Source of the DNA: Porpolomopsis calyptriformis
Taxonomy: Eukaryota > Basidiomycota > Agaricomycetes > Agaricales > Hygrophoraceae
NCBI GenBank assembly: GCA_951640195.1
Contig: OX621167.1
Span: 1,488,001 to 1,552,000 of the forward strand
Direction: 5' to 3'
DNA length: 64,000 nt
The position numbers and the translations under genes were made by a program. Below, one piece after another: positions 46,203 through 56,909 of this stretch. Numbering within the stretch: position 1 is the stretch's first letter; the number at the start of each line of letters is the position of its first letter. The notes beneath the pieces were generated by a model that was not told where the DNA came from, searched no databases, and was given only the letters and a program-made list of their open reading frames with translations.

Positions 46203-46941
46203 TTGCCATTTGCAGAGGAGTTTGCGGAGCATGAACTTTATTATAAATGTGGCAGATATTACATATGATCAATAACTCAAGAAATACTTGATGGATTTTT
46301 AAGATTTTATAATGGAAAAATATATATTTACAAGGGCTAGGTTCCCCCATAGTTATCTTGGAGGATCTTAGCATTTGAGAGAGGTTATAGACATGTATTT
46401 ACTTTTAGAGATAATATAATATGTGTAACTAATAACTTTTTAACTACAATAGTTATCAAAAAGGTAGTAGTGTGAAAGTTGGTCTAATATTTAATACCTA
46501 GGTGCCCCAATAGTTCAAATTATATAATATAATATTTTACATCAACTGTAACCTATATACTTTGTATAATATTTTTCTAAATATTCTTCCAAAGAATACT
46601 TACTAATTCTAAGGATTTCTCATATATATAATATAGGGGCACCTGGGTATTAAATATTAGACCAACTTTCACACTACTACCTTTTTGATAACTATTGTAG
46701 TTAAAAAGTTATTAGTTACACATATTATATTATCTCTAACAGTAAATACATGTCTATAACCTCTCTCAAATGCTAAGATCCTCCAAGATAACTATGGGGG
46801 AACCTAGCCCTTGTAAACATATATTTTTCCATTATAAAATCTTAAAAATCCATCAAGTATTTCTTGAGTTATTGATCATATGTAATATCTGCTACATTTA
46901 TAATAAAGTTCATGCTCCACAAACTCCTCTGCAAATGGCAA
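46203..46941. mobile_element. foldback MITE, copy 2 (739 bp)
   Basis: Same ends (TTGCCATTTGCAGAGG and its inverse), same length and very similar sequence to copy 1, flanked by TA (46201-46202, 46942-46943). Inserted in element B. Confidence 0.88.
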
Positions 46942-47334
46942 TAAAAACAATACCTTGATCACAATGATAGGAATATGCTCAATCCTTGATATCTCTATTA
47001 CAGATCTTCTGCCATGCAATAGAGTTATCTAGCTTCTTTGCTGGTATATTAGGCCTCATTATCTCCCTTAACAGGGAACAATTTCATTCCCTTAATCTAT
47101 CACCCTTCCCTTTAGAATGGCTCTCCTAGAGATGTTCTGCTACTGCAGGCTTCCACTTGTATGTGGAGGCTGACTCATCCTCACCATGAGGCTGATGCAG
47201 AATTAACTCTACTCTTTGAAGGGTATTAGTTTCATCCCTCCTGGATGCTTGCCTTGCAAGCTTCTCCATTTGATTCACATATGCTTCATACTGATGCTCT
47301 CTTTTACTCCACACTATGTCTAATACAGTGTATA

Positions 47335-48941
47335 CAGTGGGCCAAAAAACTGTTTCAATGTTTGGCAAGTTTGACTTGATATTATTATATCCTGTGATAT
47401 AAAATAGATGAAATTATAAGAATATTATAGAGGATAGCCCTTCATCTTGGGTTCAAAACGAGCCCATAAACGTTACAGTCAGTCTAGTATTTCTAGAGAT
47501 ATTTTATTTTGAATCTGGTGATATCATTGAAACAGTTGTTTTGCTGAGGTACTAAAATCTAGAAAAGATGATATTTTAACTTATAAGTGAAGACTGTTAT
47601 GATATGTTTGGTTCCAAAAGTGACCTGTGGATCATGTGAGTGTTGAACAGTAACAAATGCACCCAAACAACTAGTTGAACTTGACCACTATCATCATGAA
47701 AAGCCTTTCTACTGCTGACTGCAATCACATCCTCTCCCTTATTGATTCTGGTTATTCTAGTCACCAAATCTCAGATATAACTGGTGCGTCCAATGCTACC
47801 ATCTCCAGACTATGCTCCAGACATTGCCCTTATCTCCACAAATCTTCTGGAGGACATCCTTCAAAGCTTTCTACCTCTAATATTCGCTATGCAATTCATC
47901 TTATTGGCTCTGGGAAGGTTGAAAATGCTGTGGAAGTTACCCAAATGCTTAGGGATGTTACCAACCAACCTCTCTCTTCCCAAACTGTTCGAAATGGCTT
48001 GAAAGAAGTGGGGATGAAGGCTGTGGTGAAGAAGAAAAGACCTTTACTCACTAAGAGGCATAGGAAGGAGAGAATGGACTTTGCTTTGAGGTATCAAGAT
48101 TGGACCATAGAGGACTGGAAGAAGGTAGTGTGGTCATATGAAACCAAAATCAATCGCTTGGGGTCAGATAGTAGGAAATGGGTATGGAAAAAGCCAGGGG
48201 AGGGTTTGAGTGATAGGCTAGTAGAGGGGACAAAGAAGTTTGGAGGTGGTTCTCTCATGATGTGGGGCTGCATGGCTTGGGAAGGGATTGGGTATGCTTG
48301 CAAGATTGATGGAATAATAGATGGAGACCTCTATGTCAAGACTCTGGAGGAGGAGCTTCAACAAACTATCCAATTCTATGACAAGACCCCAGAAGACTTT
48401 ATCTTCCAACAAGACAATGACTCCAAACATACCTGCAAGAAGGCTCAAAAATGGTTGAAGGATCATGGATATGAAGTCCTCTTGTAGCCTGCCCAATCCC
48501 TTGATCTCAATCCTATTGAGCATCTCTGGAGTCACTTGAAAAGGAGGTTGGCTGACTATGAGGTACCCCCTAATGGAATTGTGGAGTTGTGGGAGAGGGT
48601 ACAAGTAGAGTGGGATAAAATAGGAGTGGAGGTGTATCAGAAACTCATAGAGAGTATGCCTAGATGTGTAGAAGCTGTATTGAAGGCTAAGGGAGGCTAT
48701 ACTAAGTACTAAATACTAGTACAAGCCCTCAGCAAAACAACTGTTTCAATAATATAATGAGATTTGACAAGGAATATCTCTGGAAATACTTTACCAATCG
48801 TAACGTTTAGGGGCTCGTTTTCAACCCGAGATGAAGGGCTATCTTCTATAATATTTTCATAATTCTCTCTATTTTATATCATAAGATATAATACTGTCAA
48901 GTCAAACTTGCAAAACATTGAAACAGTTTTTTGGCCTACTG
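47335..48941 (+). mobile_element. Tc1/mariner transposon with long terminal inverted repeats
   Basis: Starts CAGTGGGCCAAAAAACTGTT and ends with the inverse (reverse complement CAGTAGGCCAAAAAACTGTT), flanked by TA. The inverted repeats extend, imperfectly, for about 220 bp, and the motif GAAACAGTT recurs at both the tip and the inner end (ATTGAAACAGTTGTTTTGCTGAGG). Length 1607 bp. It splits element B gag. Confidence 0.93.
47696..48712 (+). pseudogene. Tc1-family transposase, one stop and a mutated catalytic Asp
   Basis: 338 residues if the internal stop is read through, the normal size. N-terminal helix-turn-helix (LSLIDSGYSSHQISDITGAS), Gly-rich linker (SSGGHPSKLS), second HTH, then LLTKRHRKERMDFALRYQDW. 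The first catalytic site reads VVWSYETKINRLGSD: Tyr (TAT, 48137-48139) where the family has Asp. The second Asp is in FQQDNDSKHT. A TAG at 48485-48487 replaces the Trp usually before PAQS; the frame continues through LDLNPIEHLWSHLKRRLADY to TKY at 48712. So the copy is dead, but could be recognised at its ends by a related transposase. Confidence 0.92.
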
Positions 48942-49112
48942 TAGATCAGACTTATTTAGACTCTGTGTCCCATTAGGTGTATCCATCAGGGATATAATCA
49001 TGTTATTGATCTTCTTGATATAGTTGAGGTGTTAAGGTGCAGGGGCCTCCTGGTCATGCTTAGGGTGCTCAATGGAGGGGACCAAGATCTCAGCTGAAAG
49101 GCTAAGGGGGGG

Positions 49113-49367
49113 TGTCTCTGTTGAGATCGAAACTAAGTCTACAAACTCTAGCTATGCTACTTATCTAATCTGAGTTTGAATTCTATGACTCAACTATGAT
49201 CCATGGAATGGCTGACTCAGCTGCTGCGCAACTGTGGATGGCATTATTGCCAACCAATAGCGATATCCCCTCTAATCAATAAGCAATAAAGGAAGGTAGT
49301 GGGAGGATAAGATAAGATTAGGAAAGGTTGTGATAAGATAAAATGAAAAATGGGATGCATTGTAACA
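49113..49367 (-). repeat. probable 5' LTR of element B
   Basis: TGTCTCTGTTGAG...CATTGTAACA, TG/CA-bounded, just outside the element B gag leader. No second copy is in the window, so the call is tentative. A GGGGGGG run directly left could instead be a polypurine tract of a plus-strand element. Bases 49368-49493 show nothing recognisable. Confidence 0.4.
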
Positions 49368-49493
49368 TCACTCTCCCTTCAGAATCGCGTCTGTGCAAGT
49401 TTAACATAGGCATTGGAGATGTCTTGTTACGATCACATTCTAGGCCATCCCTATTAAGGACTGGTTACCTAGTCCATGGATGTTGATACATCT

Positions 49494-50091
49494 GCTTCAT
49501 GTATGAGAACTGAACACAGAACAAGGTGCGAGGATGACTATAAAGAGTCTCAACACAGTCTATAATCCATGATTGTGGAAAGGAAGTCTTTGGTCGTTCA
49601 TGAACATGATCGATTGGGAGATTGGGAGAATCGGAGAATTGAAAGAGGAAGTCGAGAGGAAGTCTTAGAAGGTCTAGACTCGAGAGTAAGAGAGAAGTGA
49701 ATATCTAACTTGTTGGATCACTAGCTACAACATACAGTATATATATCCTCTAGTACAAGGATCCCTTTGAATGTATATGATAAAAGGGGAGCCTCTCTAA
49801 TGATCTAAGGGGAAAGTAGTGAATGGGAATGAAGAAGTCGAATGAAAAGGGAGAAATAGAAGAGAACTGATGCCTTTGAATAGTGTCTTCCCTTTGATAT
49901 ACAAACTTTCATTCGCGTTCGGAATGCTTCGATCGCATTCGGAGTGTTCAATGAATCTCGAACTTGTTCAGAACATTCGGGAGCTATCAGGGGCATTCGG
50001 AGGGTTTATGTTCGTATTCGAAGGACTTGATAGGCATCTAGTATTTGTATAGTTGAATATACGGTGCTCAGGGGATGGAGGGGTCGTATCA
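49494..50091 (-). repeat. element C 3' LTR
   Basis: 598 bp, TGATACATCTGC...GGGTCGTATCA. Near copy of 59756-60356; by eye most differences are C/T or G/A at CG dinucleotides, plus a 9-10-bp and a 4-bp indel. Confidence 0.92.
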
Positions 50092-50105
50092 TCTCCTCCT
50101 CACTG
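50092..50105 (-). other. polypurine tract of element C
   Basis: On the minus strand CAGTGAGGAGGAGA immediately precedes the 3' LTR, the expected plus-strand priming site. Confidence 0.7.
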
Positions 50106-50199
50106 AAATGTTGACTATCCTCAGTCAATCACATGATTTGCCGGTAATTGCCAAGGCACATTTATAAGTGTGACCAGTGTGTCACATTCATCTTCAGAC

Positions 50200-51783
50200 A
50201 TGACTGTCTTCAAACAGTATACCACAACACCAAGAAAACTGTGACAAATTATTCAAAATGATAAAAAACATCATTACCATTGCAAAAGAGAAGATAAGCA
50301 ACCAAATGAAGTTGCTTCTGGATGGTGTTGCTGAACCCAAAGATTACAAGATCTAGGGGCAACAATTCTGCAAGTTGCTAGTAAGTCTCATTTTTTAATC
50401 GTTTTTCTTTGCTAATCCATCCTTTAGATCGCATATAATTGGGTCATGAAAGCCCTTAAAGAAACATCAACAGACAATGAGGTCATCGCATGGCAAAAGG
50501 AGGCCTGCGAGACCTTCAACACTTTGAAGAGTGAGAGTGGTTGGAATGGGCAGGGGAGCTGCTGATACCAAAGTTGGCAGAGGTAGTACATTGTGAGGCC
50601 AAGGAGAAAGCAGAGGTGGAGAGGGTCAAGTGGGAATGAAGGGTGGAAGAGGAATGCAAGGTGAAGGAGAGGGCGGAGGTGGAATGAGTCGAGCAAGAGG
50701 TGCGAGAAGAATGAGAGTGGGTGGAATGCGAGGAATGAGAGAAGCGAGAGGAGCAAGAGAAACGAGAATGAGAGGTACAAGAGGAATGGGAGGCATGGGA
50801 TGTGGAGGACCAGAAGTAGGTGGAGGAGACCTATGAGAGGCTCCTTCAGCTGCTTCTAGATGGCAAAATCAATGAGGAGGAGTTCCATTGAGAGATGGAA
50901 AAGGCAGCGGGTGAAGGCAGAATGAAGGTGGCAGAGGTGTCAGCAGACATGCCAGATACAATGGGGGCGACGACGGAAACGATGGAGGAGGGGCACAAGC
51001 CCCCAATCAACAAAGGTGAATTGGCAGCAGCAGCGCAATCGCTGACTGCTGAGGATGAGGTGGAGAAGTCGAAGGCAGCATATAGGGAGAGGATGGCAGA
51101 GAAGGGTCGGTTCCTTCCAGTAATGACGATGTGGGAGTATTGCAAGTGAAAAGCGATAGAAGACACTTTGTGCCCAGTCGAGGGTAAAGCAAGTTTCTCT
51201 TTTTCTATTCTCTTATTTTTGTTTTACTAATGGACTTCTTTATTTTGCAGTGTGATTTTTGTGAAAAGGTCAGCACGGAATGCGAAATTGACCCCACCGA
51301 TCTGTTATGCATCAAGTGCATAATGGATAAGCGCAGATGCTATTGGAAGGGGGAAACCTGTTTGGGCAAGAAGTTCAAGCCATGGCCCAAGGCAGAATTG
51401 AAGGGCGCAAACAAGTCGGCAATGGTGGGAGAATCAAAGGGAGTTCAAAAGTCAGCGAGGGCTGTGTCTCATAAGTAATTCTTTTTCTATCATTTGTTTT
51501 TCTTTTCTAATCTTTTTCTTTTTATAGTCCAGTTGTCTATATTGATGAGACCCTGCCTTTCAAGGAGGAGATGGTGGGCGAGAGTTCAAAGGAAATGATG
51601 CAGCTGATCGCAGGTCGGAAAGGAAAGGTGAAGGCAGTGGCTGTCGATGAAGACAAGTCATGAGAGGTGTTGGTGGCAATCGCGGAGGAGAAAGCATGCA
51701 TAAAGGTGTGAATCGTCGTTCTCGAAGAGATTCTAAGGGGTTTAGAAGAGAAGGAAGAGGAAATGGTCTTAGACAATTTGTAG
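50200..51783 (+). pseudogene. antisense spliced gene in element C: coiled coil plus Zn(II)2Cys6-like cysteine cluster (decayed)
   Basis: Not recognised as a named family. Plus strand, opposite to gag-pol, between pol and the 3' LTR. Canonical introns at 50381-50427 (GTAAGT...TTTAG), about 51184-51250 and 51475-51527. Exon 2 is a very charged helix: after changing in-frame TGA codons to Arg it would be an unbroken Glu/Lys/Arg coiled coil (for example AEVVHCEAKEKAEVERVKWE near 50575), then a softer stretch (GELAAAAQSLTAEDEVEKSK). Exon 3 reads CDFCEKVSTEC then CIKCIMDKRRC: C-X2-C-X6-C-X8-C-X2-C-X6-C, the spacing of fungal Zn2Cys6 DNA-binding clusters. Exon 4 reads HNPVVYIDETLPFKEEMVGE and ends at 51783. 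Tail-to-tail with pol, whose stop is at 51910. One splice (51184) is out of phase by one base, perhaps a small indel. Confidence 0.65.
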
Positions 51784-51909
51784 ACTTGTACTTTGTATAC
51801 TCCTGTAGCCATAGTCTTTTCCTTCTTTAAGATTTGTATTTCTGGTTTCTAAAAAATGAAAGAAAGACTTTGAAATGAAAAACATTGCATTGAGATGCGT
51901 TACGGCAGG

Positions 51910-54900
51910 TTACAAGTCCTCGATCGCAATGCTATTAAGTGGTTTGCTAGCTAATGAATGTTCCATGTCTCTAAGTTGAGAAGTCGACATGTCAAGGAAT
52001 CATTCAGAAATTGCAATTAATCTTCTGGTGAAGTATGGGATGACTCTAAACGCAGCGATCGGGTGATATAAGATGGATCTGTCAAGTTCTGCAATGATAT
52101 AAGCTTTTCCTAGGGTTTGGGATATGACAACTAGGGGTCCTAGGTATCGAGGATGCATCTTCCGATTGAGAGACTTCTCAATTTTCGTGTTCTGAATGAG
52201 TATAAGATTGCCAGTTTTGAAGTCATAGTTGCAAATGGTTTTCTCATGTCTTTTCTTGAATCGAACGGCAGACCGTAGGCAAGCAGTGAGAACCTTTGAT
52301 TGAAGTTGCTCTAAGTTAGCATCTCATTTCTGTAGAGCAATCACGTGTTGCAATATTAGATCAGTCATCGAGAGAACTGAATCTGGAGTAGGAAGGAGAT
52401 ATGTCACTTCGGAAATGTCTAAAGGTAGCAATGGTTGAGATCCAGTGACAGCGAAGTAGGGTGAGCATCCCAATCACTTTTGGGTAGTGACATGCTCGGC
52501 CCAAAATACAGAGTAGGCTCCAATCAACCATTGCTTCTGATTGCTATTGACAGCTTTAAATAGCAATTGTCGTACATCGAAGTGAGATCATTTGACTATT
52601 CTGTTCACATGAGAGTTGTATCTGCTGATGCGAATATGGTTGATTCGATAGCGCTTGGTGAGGTGATCTATAGCTCCTAAGAAAGCCATTCTATTGTCTG
52701 TGATAATTTCTCAAAGAGAACCCTATCAACAGATTATATCCTTGAAGATCCATTCACCAATTGATTTTGCTGTTTCTGAACGAAGCATTCGGAATTCGGG
52801 ATAGTGGGTGAGGGAGTATCGCCCTTGGACTATATATTGAAATGGACTGGATTGGGGCATATGCATTGTGTCAATGTAGATTTTAGTGAACAGGGGAGCT
52901 GGTATGGAGACAGTGAGAGGGACGAGGGCTTGCATAGTTTGATGAACCTGACAGATATGACACATCCGAATGAACCAGACTATGTCGGGGGCAATATGGG
53001 GCCACTAGAAACATTCGGAAATGATCGATCAAGTAGCAAAAATAGCCTTGTGGCCTGTTCGATCATGAAGTTCCATTATGATTGCTCATTGGCGATCTGG
53101 ATCGATGACTAATTTATGAGTGCCTTGTCTATCTTTTCACCATAGTCGATTATTGTTGATAAAGAACTTTTTGCAGTATCGTATAAAGCTCACATAGTTG
53201 TTGTTGGACATGAAGCTTGGTCATTCGAGATCTGAGAGCCATTTTTGAACAAGGATAAGTCATCGATTGTCTTGCTGAGCTGCTTCCAATCATGGAACAA
53301 TGTTGTAGGAATCGGTATGTGGGTAGATAGGGTCCTCCTCCTCCTCACTGAAATGTTTACTCGCAGAGTAAACAGAGGTGGGTGATTGGAGGGTTTTCAT
53401 TTGGGGCATAGGCGAATCATTGATATGGTGCATTAATCTGTGGACGTGATCGATCCAATCATTTGATTGGCTCTTCATCATCTTGGTTATCAGGCTGTCG
53501 GGGGTGTTGGGACTATGGTTCAAACCAGCGACGTGTACCAAAGTAAAATGGAATATGAGGATTGCTACGATCCATCTGTTAATACTAGCCTGGGGCGCGA
53601 TGTCTGGGTTTGCTAGCATTCCTTTGATATAGCGAGCATCAACTTCTATAATGAGGTTCCAAATACCAATGAGGTAGAGTCGGAGTGATCACAAGCCTCA
53701 ATAGAGACCACAGATTTCGAGTTTCAGCTGAGAGAACCTTCTTTCTCGATCATTCAATGTGATCAAACCAAATTGATTATAGTACTGTTTCTTCAGGTTG
53801 TCAGGATCGCATTGGGACAGGTGAAAACTAACAGCAATATAGGAGGTGTCGACGGCAAGTATTACCAGGGTGTCAGAAGTATAATCGAGAACTCATAGAG
53901 TGGGTGATTCTAGAAGGGCTTGCTTTAGGTCCTCTTGAGTGGCGAGTTGATTGGGACCAAATTTGAAGGGCATATCTTTCCTAGTGAGCTTGACTAGGTG
54001 GTGCACTTGATGTGCGAAGTTGCGAATGAATATTCGAATGATGCCAATAGTACCAAGGAAGGCTCAAACTTTGGAGAGGTCTTTACAGGGACCCCAGGTT
54101 CAGATTGCTGAGACATGCAATTCATCAGGTAGTCATCCTAAGTGAGTACATTGATGTCCAAGAACAGTAGTTTCTTCTGCACACAAGAATGATTTATAGC
54201 CTGACATGGTTCCACTGCAATATGTCATTCACTGAACTATTCAATTGAGATTCCCGAAGTGTTCCCACACAAATCGTCGAATTCCATTGTTCTCTGGAAT
54301 CGTTTCATAGGGTCTATTGGGTAATATGTATCGAGTCGTGGGGCCCTTCACAGGGGTATCATTGATATAGGGGATTGTAAACTTAGGAATCTCCGGTTGG
54401 AGAATATAGGTGATGTTGTCATGAAAAACTGGTACAGAATTCATCCATCCCATGGGTAGGGTAACTAGTTGATAAGCCCTATAGGGTGTTTGGAACATGG
54501 TTAGATCACCAGATGAAGGTGTGATCACTCGTTCATCATATCCAATGTAAAGATTGAACATAGCACTGTAGGATTGACCACTGAACTGTTTGGCCAAGTG
54601 TTCGGGAATTGGTGTAACTCCTGAATGTCAAATTGTAACTTGATTGAGTGGTTCAAGACTATGAACAATTCTAAGTTCTTTCCCTCCTTTCTTTAGAACA
54701 GTGAACCATTGCGATCGGTAGGAGGAGTTCGAGGGTTCATAGATACCAGCATCAATTTTTCACTGGATAACTTTGCAGACTTCATGATAGATACCTGGGG
54801 GAATCGGAATATTCTTCTGCACCCAAGGCATATGTGGTATGACCGGAAGGTCGACGGGAGGGAAAAAGTTGGATCTGAAACATCCTCGTTTGGAGTCATT

Positions 54901-56900
54901 CCAGGCGAAGGCGAGATCTTGCTTTCCCATAAAATCGTAAAGGAGAGCCCTTTCCTAGAGCCAATGGAAATCTCTGGGGTGAGCTTTATCAAAAAGCTCC
55001 ATTCATTCGATCATGTATCATTCAGTCGGAGTAAATGTCAGGGGGTTCAGGTTGAGTGTTAGCATGTCTGTGAGTGGATCACTAAGGATTTTTTGGATTA
55101 TTCGGAACTTGTTGGGGAGTTCAGCTACTACAGAGCGAACTTTCTTTGAGACAGGTTTATATTTCTTTTTCAATGCGAGGAAGGTTGCAATTTCCATTGA
55201 TCAATCGAGACAGTTGGAATCAGAAGGTCGATCACTAGTTGATTGAGATTTATAGATAAGGTCGGGAAGGTCACAAGCAGATAAATAGGCATGGGAAACT
55301 GTTGAAACTTTATTTGTTGCACATAGAGGCACACAGGAATTGATAGATAGCATAGACATAGTGTAGTCGTAATCTAGAATTATCGCGATCTCTCCTTGAT
55401 CAGGAATCAAATCCTTAATGAGCAAAAATCTGAATGATGCTTCAGTAGACCCTGTGGAACCATTGGAATCATGACAGTCCTTCCGCTATTCAGATTGCAA
55501 ATGGTGATCGTCTGGTTTTCAGCAGTGAAATTCTTGACGAGACTTTGTGCTAAAACGTCAAACAGTCTTCCAAGCAAGATATTGTAGGTGGGAGCGCGAA
55601 TGACATGAATCTGTAGGTAGAGGGTTATGTTGCCAATCTGACAGGGGACATTCCTCATGAGACCTAAGGATTGGTCTATTTCGCCATTGGCCAATTGCAT
55701 ATTTAGTTGAATGGTCAGGTCATAGATTAGTCCTAGATTGTGGCAAATGGCTTCAGACATGGCGATTATCTGAGATCCAGAATCGACGATACATTCAATT
55801 GTTTCTTTATAATTGATCAACATGATGATCAATCAGAGAGTGTGCAATTCCTTTGCAACAGTAATGGTGTGAGGGGTTTCATCGGATGAGAGGGTGTTCA
55901 GATATGATTCATAGGGGTTGGGAATGGTGATTGAACAATCGTCGTCGTCGCAATAGGGGAGAGTGTCATTTGGAATCGCTTCTACTTCAACAGTTTTGAC
56001 TGCGATCAGTTGACCAGTAGGCTGAGTTCATTTAGGGGTTACTGCCTCTCAAACCTTTGATCGGACTTCGGGTGAGAGGGATAGTAATTCTTCAGGGGAT
56101 AGCATAATGCAAGGGGTTTTCATTGAATGGGTATAAATGTCGGAAGCAATTTTTGAGTCTTGGATTGGCACTTGAGTGTGGTATGAGGGGTCTTTGTCTC
56201 TCTTCACCATTGGAGAGCCAAAGTTCCGGACATGGGGCAGTACATAGTTGGACTCTTTTGCTTTCGCAAATGGATGTTCCTGCATAGCTGGCTGAGTTGG
56301 GGTGGTTGCAATCGGAGTGCTCAATGGTTTGTCGGTCACTTTCTCTTTTTTGGGTTCCTGTCATTGAGGCCAAATGATCTCTACTCCATCAAATGTCATT
56401 TTGCTCCTTAATGCGAAGATCTCTTTTTTGAGAGCAGCAATCCATTCATCAGTGGATAGTTGGTATGTTTCAGTTGCTGGATCGCGGTTGCTACCTGCTG
56501 AAATTCTGTACATCATTCCAGCAGTTGGAGTCAGGTTTTGCTTATACCATTTGTCCATTCATTCTTTCAAGGTTTTTCCTAGCATTTGCTGGGGGACGAA
56601 CCTGTCATTCGGGAGTACGATCCTTCCTTCGAAGTTCTTCTTGTATTAACTATTTTGAATATATTTGTGGCAGGTCAGGCAGCTTCCGATGAAGTGATTG
56701 GGACTTCCACAGAAGATGCAGGTTTTTGGTTCGAATGGGTCAGGAGCATTGGGTTGTTGTTCTGATGATTGTGGCAATCAAGGGGGTGGGTTTCACTTTG
56801 GAGGACCTTGTTAGGTCTGAAGTTTCGGAGTTGATTTTGGAGATCGGAGTTGTATAAACGATGGGACTTAGTTGATATTCTGTCTACAGATACAGGAAAA
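51910..56900 (-). pseudogene. element C pol: protease, RT, RNase H, integrase (decayed)
   Basis: Zinc knuckle CIFCGSPNHFIGSC near 56715 (end of gag). Linker ISAGSNRDPATETYQLSTDE near 56480. Retropepsin with intact ECIVDSGSQIIAMSEAICHN near 55760. RT: YDERVITPSSGDLTMFQTPY and QLVTLPMGWMNSVPVFHDNI near 54450, with active site PYINDTPVKGP (Asn at 54363-54361 for the first Asp of YIDD). RNase H to integrase: NRWIVAILIFHFTLVHVAGL near 53560; zinc region MCHICQVHQTMQALVPL near 52940; first integrase Asp in KIYIDTMHMP; LGCSPYFAVTGSQPLLPLDI near 52450. The end is SIAIEDL before 51910. No chromodomain is seen. Many stops, mostly TGA. Confidence 0.85.
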
Positions 56901-56901
56901 A

Positions 56902-56909
56902 ACACAGTA
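56902..56909. other. 8-bp direct repeat ACACAGTA (left)
   Basis: Matches 58879-58886 and brackets a 1969-bp insertion in element C gag; eight-bp duplications are typical of hAT transposons. Confidence 0.7.

Larger units (their letters stand above)
43214..49112 (-). mobile_element. element B: old Ty3/gypsy gag-protease remnant
   Basis: Strongly AT-rich and nearly CpG-free. Read right to left: gag start region (49112-48944), continued beyond the Tc1 insertion at 47332-47126 (LDIVWSKREHQYEAYVNQME, KLARQASRRDETNTLQRVEL), a knuckle KCFACRKLGHF near 44010 that lacks its last Cys, and a retropepsin (43447-43214) reading FDTSSTTDVISPKFARVMNL, with Ser in place of the Gly of DTG. It is interrupted by a Tc1 element, a MITE and a solo LTR, and is cut on the left by element A. 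Bases 43500-47100 otherwise hold no readable gene. Confidence 0.65.

Noticed and set aside
46096..46958. Small ORFs starting MLRSSKI at both ends of the MITE
   Set aside because: Identical because they are the inverted arms of the foldback element; no sign of translation.
50424..50780. Minus-strand ORF rich in Leu/Phe/Ser (118 codons), resembling a membrane protein
   Set aside because: It is the complement of the Glu/Arg-rich coiled coil on the plus strand; no family resemblance.
50630..50836. Gly/Arg/Met-rich ORF like an RGG protein
   Set aside because: It is a shifted frame of the same purine-rich coiled-coil exon.
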